Assembly (NCBI GenBank): GCA_938009335.1
Contig: CALLHT010000147.1
Coordinates: 1-12,897, forward strand
DNA from: an uncultured Rhizobiaceae group bacterium
GTDB lineage: Bacteria; Pseudomonadota; Alphaproteobacteria; Rhizobiales; Rhizobiaceae
Direction: 5' to 3'
Length of the DNA stretch: 12,897 nt
Of the stretch, positions 1 to 6,090 are shown one piece after another (position 1 is the first letter of the stretch; each line of letters begins with the position of its first letter). The position numbers and the translations under genes are program-made. Under the pieces are notes generated by a model. The model searched no databases. It had not been told where the DNA came from and worked only from the letters and a program-made list of their open reading frames with translations.

Positions 1-90
1 TGAAGTATCGATAAACTCTTCGAACTCAGCGTTTTTCATCGCCTTTTCAGGTAGATACGAACCGCAGCCTATGATCACTGATCGTTTCAT
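1..90 (-). CDS. fabH: 3-oxoacyl-ACP synthase III (KAS III), N-terminal fragment
   Basis: Only the first 30 codons are in the window; the gene runs off the left edge. The visible peptide starts MKRSVIIGCGSYLPEKAM and continues to a threonine-serine pair, matching the start of FabH, which condenses acetyl-CoA with malonyl-ACP to begin fatty-acid chains. The active-site Cys, His and Asn lie outside the window. The ATG at 88-90 is preceded by an AGGGG ribosome-binding site that overlaps the plsX stop codon, so fabH is probably translated from the plsX message; only 12 bases separate the genes. The plsX-fabH order is widespread in bacteria and supports the call. The N-terminus and context are diagnostic, but the catalytic part is unseen. 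Confidence 0.9.
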   Translation of the reverse strand, partial: MKRSVIIGCGSYLPEKAMKNAEFEEFIDTS

Positions 91-102
91 AAAAATTTGC
101 CC

Positions 103-1158
103 CTAAATTTCTATCATTTTTTCTAGCTGGATTCTGACTTCAGCAAAGTCTTGTAAATCCGTATCAATCTTTTTCATGAGCTGGTTTTTCGCCATGTCAT
201 GCCCAAGCTGGATGGCGGCGGCAAACCCTTCTCCGTCTGTACCCCCATGGCTTTTGATAACAACCCCATTAAGCCCTAGCAATACAGCGCCGTTCACCTT
301 TCGTGGATCCATTTTCTCGCGCAATTGTTCAAACGCATCACGCGCAAGAATATAGCCAAGTTTCGCGAGCCAAGTCCTATTCATGGCTGCACGAAGATAA
401 CCACCAATTTGTTTTGCTGTGCCTTCCGCAGTCTTAAGCGCAATATTGCCCGCAAACCCCTCAGTCACCACCACATCGACGGTGCCTTTGCCAAGATCAT
501 CCCCCTCAACGAAGCCGTGGTATTTCATGGTTTCAAGGCTTGCTTCTTTCAACAGAGCACCCGCTTCACGGACAGCCTCAACCCCTTTGACTTCTTCAAC
601 GCCGATATTCAGCAGTCCCACGGACGGACGGTCAAAATCAAATAAGGCGCGGGCCATGGCTGCGCCCATCACCGAAAATTCCACCAGTTGATCTGCGTCC
701 GCCCCCACATTCGCGCCCACATCCAGTACGATACTTTCTCCCGAAGCTGTGGGCCAGATCGCTGCCATTGCAGGTCTTGTAATTCCAGGCTGGGTCCTGA
801 GACAGAATTTAGACATCGCCATCAGCGCGCCTGTATTCCCTGCAGAAATACACACATCTGCGGAGCCAGATTTTACGGCATCAATTGCCTGCCACATGCC
901 AGACTTATAGCGCCCACGTCGCAGTGCGGCACTTGGCTTGTCGTCCATCGCGATGGAAACTTCGCAGCCATGAAATGTGCTTTTTGCTTTTAACTTGGGA
1001 TATTTGTCCAAGATCGGAGAAACCGCTGCATCTTCTCCAAACAGTTCAAACCGCAGGGACGGATTACGCAATAATGCAATGTCAGCGCCATGCAGCACTG
1101 TCTCTGGCCCATTGTCGCCGCCCATTACATCAAGTGAAACCGTCAATGTATCTGACAT
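103..1158 (-). CDS. plsX: Phosphate acyltransferase PlsX
   Basis: This 351-residue protein has the usual PlsX length. It begins with the family's N-terminal signature SLDVMGGDNGPE and carries further conserved stretches such as KPSAALRRG, SAGNTGALMA, VLDVGANV and VTEGFAGNIALKTAEG. PlsX is a peripheral cytoplasmic-membrane enzyme that converts acyl-ACP and phosphate to acyl-phosphate, the donor used by PlsY to start phospholipid synthesis. The ATG at 1156-1158 is placed by the signature; a GGAGG lies about 15 bases upstream, further than usual, so ribosome binding is not obvious. It sits 55 bases after DUF177 and 12 bases before fabH, the standard lipid-synthesis arrangement. Nothing is missing from the frame. 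Family assignment is firm. Confidence 0.97.
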   Translation of the reverse strand: MSDTLTVSLDVMGGDNGPETVLHGADIALLRNPSLRFELFGEDAAVSPILDKYPKLKAKSTFHGCEVSIAMDDKPSAALRRGRYKSGMWQAIDAVKSGSADVCISAGNTGALMAMSKFCLRTQPGITRPAMAAIWPTASGESIVLDVGANVGADADQLVEFSVMGAAMARALFDFDRPSVGLLNIGVEEVKGVEAVREAGALLKEASLETMKYHGFVEGDDLGKGTVDVVVTEGFAGNIALKTAEGTAKQIGGYLRAAMNRTWLAKLGYILARDAFEQLREKMDPRKVNGAVLLGLNGVVIKSHGGTDGEGFAAAIQLGHDMAKNQLMKKIDTDLQDFAEVRIQLEKMIEI

Positions 1159-1213
1159 GTGTCTTTACAACAGCCTCCAAGCTACTCAACCATTCTATAT
1201 AAGGGGTTTCAGC

Positions 1214-1780
1214 TCAGTTTTCCGAGTTTTTTTTATTTATCAACGTATTGAGTTCTGCAAACGGATTATGCGTGGGTTCAGCTTCACTCATTTCAGTTTC
1301 ATCGGCTCTATATTCAGAGCTGATTTCAGCATCCGGCAAGCGCGGGAAAGGATTGAGTTCCAATACCACCTCCTCTAAAAGCGGCTGCCAAAGGTCAATC
1401 GTATCACCCGTAAATTCATCTGGAACATCAAGAGCATCAGGGTCAACGACCATCTCGCCCTCATCGTTGAATTGTTCCCGATACAGGGTGTTGCCAGTAG
1501 GAAGGAACTTCCGATCAATTTCAAATTCTATTTCTTCGGGAACAGGCTCTGATGTTACAACACATGCTTGGTTCACCAAAAGCGACACATGGCCTTTAAG
1601 TGCCATTCCGCCTCGTTTCCAAGGCCTTGCCAACAATTCAGCGCGAAATCGGATCGTTGTCTCTACACCCAATTCCTGAGCGATGAGCGTCAGAGCATCG
1701 TCTTCTGCCTTAAAGATGATGTTGCGGCCTTTGTTTGGCAATTTTGGCACCAATACTGAAAGTTCTGGCAAAGAATTCAT
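1214..1780 (-). CDS. DUF177 / YceD-family protein
   Basis: This 188-residue acidic, soluble protein has no signal peptide or membrane segment. The central part, with ACVVTSEPVPEEIEFEIDRKFLP at about residues 73-95, and the later acidic stretch ending in LWQPLLEEVVLELNPFPRLP match the DUF177 (YceD) family, whose members are normally encoded just before rpmF or plsX. YceD proteins have been linked to 23S rRNA accumulation and 50S assembly, but the biochemical role in alphaproteobacteria is not settled. Only one Cys remains where some family members have a C-x-x-C pair. The start is the ATG at 1778-1780, with no strong Shine-Dalgarno sequence. It lies 34 bases after the bc1 chaperone gene and 55 before plsX; rpmF is not between them. 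Confidence 0.9.
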   Translation of the reverse strand: MNSLPELSVLVPKLPNKGRNIIFKAEDDALTLIAQELGVETTIRFRAELLARPWKRGGMALKGHVSLLVNQACVVTSEPVPEEIEFEIDRKFLPTGNTLYREQFNDEGEMVVDPDALDVPDEFTGDTIDLWQPLLEEVVLELNPFPRLPDAEISSEYRADETEMSEAEPTHNPFAELNTLINKKNSEN

Positions 1781-1814
1781 AAAGATAGGCTCAATGAGAT
1801 TGTTTTCCGCTGCA

Positions 1815-2342
1815 TTATCTTTCGAGCAGCTCCACCTGTCCCTTTAGCATGTTCTCGAAGGATTGATCATCAAGAGTTTTTACAGTCTCTACCATATATT
1901 TTGCCAAGGCACTTGCATCCGGGCGTTCTGCTTCTGAGAGATAGCGTTGATGCGCCCGTTCAGACAGCGTATTGACGTCTTCATTTGCCAAAGCTTCATC
2001 AAAATCTTCGATTTGACCATAAAAGCTGCGCACCATCTTTTTCTTCCGTTTGGGAACGGTGGTATCCCCTATTCCCAGTTCACGCAGCGCTCGTTCTACA
2101 TCGGCGACAAACAAGTCAAAAACATCCTGGCTCAGCGCAATCGAGACTTCCGAATCGACTTTCCGCAATCGGCGTGCAAACAGATAAATATGCAATGCCA
2201 GCATATCAAAGCGCCCCATAACCGTATCCGGCACGCCAAATTCAGCATATAAAAACGGCTCTCTGGCTTGTGCCATAAGGCTGCCATAAAGCTGTTGAGG
2301 TATGGTTTCGGACTTTGATTTCTTGAACAAAAATGAGAACAT
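1815..2342 (-). CDS. Ubiquinol-cytochrome c chaperone family protein (CBP3/UQCC1-like)
   Basis: The 175-residue product begins MFSFLFKKSKSETIPQQLYG and contains FDMLALHIYLFARRLR, LFVADVERALRELGIGD and VRSFYGQIEDFDEAL, the hallmarks of the ubiquinol-cytochrome c chaperone family (CBP3/UQCC1). In mitochondria these proteins bind newly made cytochrome b and help assemble complex III; the alphaproteobacterial members are presumed to do the same for the bc1 complex at the inner membrane. No signal peptide or transmembrane helix is visible, so it is probably cytosolic or membrane-associated. The ATG at 2340-2342 gives the conserved N-terminus. It is the first gene of the leftward unit with DUF177, plsX and fabH and is divergent from bamE, with 134 bases between the two start codons. 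Confidence 0.92.
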   Translation of the reverse strand: MFSFLFKKSKSETIPQQLYGSLMAQAREPFLYAEFGVPDTVMGRFDMLALHIYLFARRLRKVDSEVSIALSQDVFDLFVADVERALRELGIGDTTVPKRKKKMVRSFYGQIEDFDEALANEDVNTLSERAHQRYLSEAERPDASALAKYMVETVKTLDDQSFENMLKGQVELLER

Positions 2343-2377
2343 AATCAGCCAAATGCTGGAAAAGGAATGTAAGAGGT

Positions 2378-2404
2378 AATATAGGCAGATGACATTTCGT
2401 TCAA
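2378..2404 (-). promoter_or_regulatory. Possible promoter of the chaperone-DUF177-plsX-fabH unit
   Basis: On the minus strand a TTGAAC (2399-2404) is followed after 15 bases by TATATT (2378-2383), about 36 bases before the chaperone start codon. The hexamers resemble sigma-70 elements but the spacer is two bases shorter than ideal. Position is sensible for the first gene of the leftward cluster; this is an inference from sequence alone. Confidence 0.3.
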
Positions 2405-2423
2405 TCTGTTGAAATTAACTCAG

Positions 2424-2444
2424 CACTGCGTTAATGACGCAGTG
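2424..2444. promoter_or_regulatory. Perfect palindrome in the bamE leader (operator or hairpin)
   Basis: Arms CACTGCGT (2424-2431) and ACGCAGTG (2437-2444) are perfectly complementary around the 5-base centre TAATG. The site ends 32 bases before the bamE ATG. A TTGAAA at 2409-2414 and TAATGA at 2432-2437, spaced 17, could form a sigma-70-like promoter whose -10 would lie in the centre of the palindrome, a typical place for a repressor. If transcribed, it would instead fold into an 8-bp stem with a 5-base loop in the mRNA leader. No U-run follows, so it is not a terminator. I do not recognise the half-site as that of a known regulator. Confidence 0.6.
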
Positions 2445-2476
2445 GAAATGCATTCCGAAAATGGGGTGGAGTGAAG

Positions 2477-2974
2477 ATGCAAAAGAATACAAAGCGGAAA
2501 AAGTCTGCCAGAATTGCAGCTGCGTTTATCGCACTGCCGCTTATTGCAGGATGCGTTGAGCAGCGTGTGTTCAACAATGGTCCAGTGATCACTCAAGATC
2601 AATTGGATTTGGTTCCTGTGGGTTCAAGCCAGGATCAGGTTTTGCTTGCGCTTGGTTCTCCTTCCTCTCGCGGACAGTTCGAAAGTGAAGTGTTCTATTA
2701 CATTTCCCAGAAACGCGCGAAGACATACGAATTTGAAAAGCTGAAGCTGATCGATCAGCGTGTCCTTTCCGTTTACTTTGACGAAGAGGCAACGGTCAGC
2801 CGTATTGCCAATTATGGGCTTCAAGATGGCAAAGTCTTCGATTTCATTTCACGCACGACGCCAACATCGGGCGAAGACTTCTCGTTCCTTCGTCAGCTGC
2901 TAACTGGTCGTGCTAGCCCATCCTCTATCCTTCAAGGCACAGCAGATACCGGTGGCCCGAACGGTCCTTTCTAG
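2477..2974 (+). CDS. bamE: Outer membrane protein assembly factor BamE (SmpA-domain lipoprotein)
   Basis: This 165-residue lipoprotein is the only plus-strand gene. A basic n-region (KNTKRKKSAR), a hydrophobic stretch and the lipobox IAGC with Cys26 indicate signal peptidase II processing and an outer-membrane anchor. Residues from about 45 on (LDLVPVGSSQDQVLLALGSPSS, then FYYISQKRA and VLSVYFDEE) are the BamE/SmpA fold: the helix-helix with G-x-s-x-x-x-V-x-x-x-L-G-x-P, then beta strands. BamE is an accessory subunit of the BAM complex that inserts beta-barrel proteins. I chose ATG 2477, with GGAG five bases upstream, over the in-frame GTG at 2471, which would overlap that site. The C-terminal tail after residue 125 is longer than in E. 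coli BamE and rich in Gly, Ser and Pro. A terminator follows at 3027-3060. Confidence 0.9.
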   Translation: MQKNTKRKKSARIAAAFIALPLIAGCVEQRVFNNGPVITQDQLDLVPVGSSQDQVLLALGSPSSRGQFESEVFYYISQKRAKTYEFEKLKLIDQRVLSVYFDEEATVSRIANYGLQDGKVFDFISRTTPTSGEDFSFLRQLLTGRASPSSILQGTADTGGPNGPF

Positions 2975-2992
2975 GACTAAAGCGTACCGGTC

Positions 2993-3010
2993 GTCGTTCC
3001 TGTGAACGAC
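2993..3010. repeat. Small perfect inverted repeat after bamE
   Basis: GTCGTTC (2993-2999) and GAACGAC (3004-3010) enclose the loop CTGT. The 7-bp stem lies 18 bases after the bamE stop and 16 bases before the terminator. It could protect the mRNA 3' end or be one unit of the repeat-rich gap; no poly-T follows it. Confidence 0.6.
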
Positions 3011-3026
3011 AGATTAAGGCATTAAA

Positions 3027-3060
3027 AAACCCCGCAACCTACGTTGCGGGGTTTCTTTTT
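3027..3060 (+). terminator. Rho-independent terminator of bamE, possibly bidirectional
   Basis: AAACCCCGCAAC (3027-3038) and GTTGCGGGGTTT (3043-3054) form a perfect 12-bp, GC-rich stem with the 4-base loop CTAC, followed by TCTTTTT. It lies 53 bases after the bamE stop. A run of A residues before the left arm gives a T-run on the minus strand, so it could also stop leftward transcription from hppA, about 120 bases beyond that gene's stop. Confidence 0.93.
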
Positions 3061-3070
3061 GTGTATGTCG

Positions 3071-3110
3071 ATCTCGACTAGGGCGTTTCGAGGCCTTTCA
3101 TGGTCGAGAT
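3071..3110. repeat. Inverted repeat in the bamE-hppA convergent gap
   Basis: ATCTCGAC (3071-3078) and GTCGAGAT (3103-3110) are perfect 8-bp complements separated by 24 bases. Together with the stem at 3143-3176 they make the hppA 3' flank structured. It resembles the short interspersed palindromic elements of some Hyphomicrobiales intergenic regions, but copy number cannot be judged here. Confidence 0.5.
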
Positions 3111-3142
3111 AACGCATTAAAGCCATCTAAATTTATTCACGC

Positions 3143-3176
3143 ATTTGAGTCCAATCGTCTCCGATTGAACTCAAAT
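3143..3176 (-). terminator. Long hairpin immediately 3' of hppA
   Basis: Two 15-base arms (3143-3157 and 3162-3176) pair around a 4-base loop with a single imperfect position (3151/3169). On the minus strand that position is a U-G wobble, so the hppA transcript would fold a continuous 15-bp stem only four bases after its stop codon. There is no U-run behind it, so it is better viewed as an mRNA-stabilising 3' hairpin or a repeat element than as a classical intrinsic terminator. Confidence 0.55.
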
Positions 3177-3180
3177 TGCT

Positions 3181-5313
3181 CTAATGAGCAAGAACCGCCA
3201 GAAGCAGTAGAGCCACAATGTTCGTGATCTTGATCATTGGGTTCACAGCTGGACCCGCAGTATCCTTGTAAGGATCACCAACAGTATCGCCGGTAACAGA
3301 CGCCTTGTGAGCCTCGCTACCTTTTTCGTGCTTCACGCCGTCTTTGTCGACAAAACCGTCTTCAAAAGACTTCTTGGCGTTGTCCCATGCACCACCACCG
3401 GCTGTCATAGAAACCGCTACGAAGAAACCGGTTACGATTACACCGAGAAGCATCGCACCTAATGCTGCAAAGCCTTGCGACTTGTCGCCTGTGATCCAGT
3501 AGATTGCATAGAAGCAAACGATTGGAGACAGAACCGGCATAAGGGATGGAACGATCATTTCTTTGATCGCTGCACGCGTCAGCATGTCAACCGCACGGCC
3601 GTAGTCAGGCTTGGAAGTACCTTCCATGATGCCTGGGTCTGCGCGGAACTGACGGCGTACTTCTTCAACCACGGCACCACCGGCGCGACCAACAGCTGTC
3701 ATTGACATACCGCCGAAGAGGTAAGGCAATAGACCACCGAAGAGAAGCCCAACAACCACATATGGGTTTGACAGTGCGAAGTCTACGGACACACCTTCGA
3801 AGAATGAGCCTGCTTCCGCGTTAGCTGCGAAGAACTTCAAATCTTCTGTGTAAGCCGCAAACAGAACCAAAGCGCCGAGACCGGCAGAACCGATCGCGTA
3901 ACCCTTGGTTACCGCTTTAGTCGTGTTACCAACCGCGTCAAGCGCATCTGTTGTTGAACGCACTTCTTCCGGCATTTCAGCCATCTCAGCGATACCGCCC
4001 GCGTTGTCAGTCACAGGACCAAACGCATCAAGTGCCACAACGAAGCCAGCAAGCGCCAACATGGATGACACAGCGATCGCAATACCGAACAGACCAGCAA
4101 GCTGGAACGTTGAAATGATACCGGCAATGATGATGATTGCAGGAATAGCCGTTGCTTCAAGAGAAACAGCCAGACCCTGGATCACGTTTGTGCCGTGGCC
4201 TGTAACAGAAGCTTGTGAAATTGAGCGCACCGGGCGGTATTCAACGCCTGTATAGTACTCAGTTACCCAGATGATCAAACCGGTGATGGCAAGACCAATC
4301 AGGCCACAATACATTAGATGACGACCGTCGAAGCTTACGCCTGCGGCGGTATATGTTTCATCTGTTCCAAGCCACCCATACACGATTGCGATCAATGCGA
4401 TTGCTGAAAGAACAGCAGTTGCAATGAAGCCTTTGTAAAGCGCGCCCATGATGGAGTTGTTTGAACCAAGCTTCACGAAGAATGTACCGATGATTGAAGT
4501 CACCACGCATGCTGCGCCGATCATCAACGGGAACATCATCAATGTTGTTGCTTGGGCACCATCAAAGAAGATGGAAGCGAGAACCATCGTCGCAACCACA
4601 GTCACGGCATATGTTTCAAACAAGTCAGCAGCCATGCCCGCACAGTCACCAACGTTGTCGCCAACGTTGTCAGCGATCGTAGCAGGGTTGCGTGGATCAT
4701 CCTCAGGGATACCGGCTTCAACTTTACCAACAAGGTCACCGCCCACGTCAGCACCTTTTGTGAAGATACCACCGCCGAGACGCGCAAAGATTGAAATCAA
4801 TGAAGCACCGAAACCAAGCGCAACAAGTGCGTCGATAACAACACGGTCTTCGATGCTGTAGCCAGCGCCGTTTATGAGGTACCAAAGGTATGCAGCAACG
4901 CCCAAAAGTGCGAGACCGGCAACCAGAAGGCCGGTGATCGCGCCCGCTTTGAAGGCAATATCAAGACCAGCACCGAGGCTTTGGCTTGATGCTTGCGCTG
5001 TGCGGACGTTTGCACGAACAGACACCAACATGCCGATAAAGCCTGCAACACCGGAAAGCACCGCACCAATCAAGAAGCCGATTGCCACAAGCCAGCCGAG
5101 CAAGAAGCCGACAGCGATGAACACGACAACGCCAACCATGGCAATCGTCATATACTGGCGTGTCAGATAGGCTTGTGCGCCTTCCTGAACATAACCAGCG
5201 ATTTCCTGCATACGGTCTGTGCCCGCATCAGCATCCATAACCGACTTTGAAGCCCAAGCGCCATAAGCGATGGACAAAAAACCGGCAAGAATGGCCAGAA
5301 TTAAAGGATCCAT
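3181..5313 (-). CDS. hppA: K+-independent proton-pumping membrane pyrophosphatase (H+-PPase)
   Basis: This 710-residue, very hydrophobic protein has the length and about 16 transmembrane helices of membrane pyrophosphatases. These hydrolyse cytosolic PPi and pump H+ across the membrane. The substrate and Mg-binding motifs are intact: GADVGGDLVGKVE (187-199), then DNVGDNVGD (215-223), and DAFGPVTDNAGGIAEM (about 429-444). The C-terminal GDTVGDPYKDTAGPAVNPMIKI stretch is also present. In GNTTKA the lysine at residue 466 is the known marker of the K+-independent H+-pumping subfamily; K+-dependent enzymes have Ala there. The ATG at 5311-5313 has AGGA about five bases upstream. It stands alone, 189 bases from its upstream neighbour, with a hairpin directly after its stop. 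It recovers energy from PPi released by biosynthesis, likely useful under energy limitation. Confidence 0.98.
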   Translation of the reverse strand: MDPLILAILAGFLSIAYGAWASKSVMDADAGTDRMQEIAGYVQEGAQAYLTRQYMTIAMVGVVVFIAVGFLLGWLVAIGFLIGAVLSGVAGFIGMLVSVRANVRTAQASSQSLGAGLDIAFKAGAITGLLVAGLALLGVAAYLWYLINGAGYSIEDRVVIDALVALGFGASLISIFARLGGGIFTKGADVGGDLVGKVEAGIPEDDPRNPATIADNVGDNVGDCAGMAADLFETYAVTVVATMVLASIFFDGAQATTLMMFPLMIGAACVVTSIIGTFFVKLGSNNSIMGALYKGFIATAVLSAIALIAIVYGWLGTDETYTAAGVSFDGRHLMYCGLIGLAITGLIIWVTEYYTGVEYRPVRSISQASVTGHGTNVIQGLAVSLEATAIPAIIIIAGIISTFQLAGLFGIAIAVSSMLALAGFVVALDAFGPVTDNAGGIAEMAEMPEEVRSTTDALDAVGNTTKAVTKGYAIGSAGLGALVLFAAYTEDLKFFAANAEAGSFFEGVSVDFALSNPYVVVGLLFGGLLPYLFGGMSMTAVGRAGGAVVEEVRRQFRADPGIMEGTSKPDYGRAVDMLTRAAIKEMIVPSLMPVLSPIVCFYAIYWITGDKSQGFAALGAMLLGVIVTGFFVAVSMTAGGGAWDNAKKSFEDGFVDKDGVKHEKGSEAHKASVTGDTVGDPYKDTAGPAVNPMIKITNIVALLLLAVLAH

Positions 5314-5502
5314 TTTTCCTATTTCCCTATTTTTATATTAGAGCGCGGCTGTTTGGAAAATCCCCTCAGAAATCCACGCCTTTGATATTCTCCTCACAAG
5401 CAAGTCAAAAAACCTGCTCAACCGCCGCGCACACTAGTCAGAATGGGCGAAACGTCAAGAATTTGTTCACACTTCGCACGGGAAATGAGACTAAGGACTC
5501 AT
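5314..5502 (-). promoter_or_regulatory. hppA upstream region with candidate -35 boxes
   Basis: No gene is visible in this 189-base gap. Reading leftward, two TTGAC-type boxes occur (TTGACG, then TTGACT after a T-run), but neither has a convincing -10 at 16-18 bases. An AT-rich stretch with TATAAA (5332-5337) lies just before the ribosome-binding site. A small 6-bp inverted repeat, AATGAG/CTCATT (5484-5489 and 5498-5503), lies directly after the kinase-like gene and may mark its 3' end. A promoter for hppA is expected here, but its exact position is unclear. Confidence 0.3.
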
Positions 5503-6021
5503 TCATCCGACAGTTGTCGCCACCTCTGCAAGCCAATCCTCGGATTCCTGCACAGTTTTTAGTATGAAAGTTCGTTGATCGTCTCTGGCTTCTGCAATGA
5601 GCATTAATGCATCCGGGCGCCGCTTTCGATCGTAGTTCCACGTCCACTTTAGAAAGGCCCAATCGTATCGCTCATCACACCCGTCTGGCATGTCGGGCCG
5701 AGGCCGACCTCGATAGCGCAAGGTTCGGGTGAGAACCCGCCATACTCTGAGATATCTGGGTGGGTCCATGAAAATAATTGTATCCGCCCTTGATGCCCTG
5801 AACGGCCAAGTTGCGGAATAGTTCCCGTCTATGATCCACGTATCGCCGTCAGCAGCAGCATCCAGTTTTGCGTTTCTTTCATTATCGGGCACGCGTTCCC
5901 AGTTTTCTCTGAACTGAAATTTGTCACCATGAATTACAGGCAGGCTAGATAACTCTCCCAGTTTTCGGGCCAGGGTCGACTTACCCGATCCCGACCCGCC
6001 AATGATCATAACCCGTTTCAT
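5503..6021 (-). CDS. Small P-loop kinase-like protein (adenylate kinase-like / FlaR-type 'topology modulation' family)
   Basis: The 172-residue protein begins MKRVMIIGGSGSGKSTLAR, a Walker A motif at residues 8-15 with Lys14 and Ser15. It continues with LPVIHGDKFQF, WIIDGNYSATWPFRASRADTIIFMD (a strand ending in an acidic residue, as in a Walker B) and an Arg-rich lid-like segment, RTLRYRGRPRPDMPDGC. This pattern is that of small nucleotide-kinase-like ATPases often annotated as DNA topology modulation (FlaR-related) or adenylate kinase-like proteins. The true substrate is unknown, and it is not a standard Adk because it lacks the full lid and family motifs. An upstream in-frame GTG at 6045 would add eight residues; I prefer ATG 6021 because the family starts just before the P-loop. 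It lies 69 bases after the MFS gene. Confidence 0.75.
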   Translation of the reverse strand: MKRVMIIGGSGSGKSTLARKLGELSSLPVIHGDKFQFRENWERVPDNERNAKLDAAADGDTWIIDGNYSATWPFRASRADTIIFMDPPRYLRVWRVLTRTLRYRGRPRPDMPDGCDERYDWAFLKWTWNYDRKRRPDALMLIAEARDDQRTFILKTVQESEDWLAEVATTVG

Positions 6022-6054
6022 GATGCCCGATGATAAATACCACACTACTATTCC

Positions 6055-6082
6055 ACTATAGAATGAATCGGAGAAATTAGAA
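6055..6082 (-). promoter_or_regulatory. Possible promoter of the kinase-like gene
   Basis: On the minus strand TTCTAA (6077-6082) is followed after 16 bases by TATAGT (6055-6060), placing a start point roughly 25 bases before the ATG at 6021. The -10 is good and the -35 is weak. It lies in the 69-base gap after the MFS gene, so it could give this gene its own transcript. Confidence 0.25.
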
Positions 6083-6090
6083 GATGATGA

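Noticed and set aside
1159..1213. rpmF (ribosomal protein L32) between DUF177 and plsX, as in many bacteria
   Set aside because: The gap is 55 bases, too short for rpmF, and no L32 motif is seen in any frame there.
688..1378. Open frames on the plus strand opposite plsX and DUF177
   Set aside because: They overlap one another in different frames, lack ribosome-binding sites and show no recognisable domain.
2471..2476. GTG start of bamE two codons upstream
   Set aside because: It would overlap the GGAG ribosome-binding site that is well spaced for ATG 2477.
3905..5250. Long open frames on the plus strand opposite hppA
   Set aside because: They are antisense shadows of a strongly conserved gene; they have low-complexity Ala/Thr/Pro or His/Arg composition and no family resemblance.
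5503..6021. Thiamine-monophosphate kinase (thiL), sometimes found between nusB and hppA
   Set aside because: The protein is far too short and has a Walker A P-loop, which ThiL does not have.
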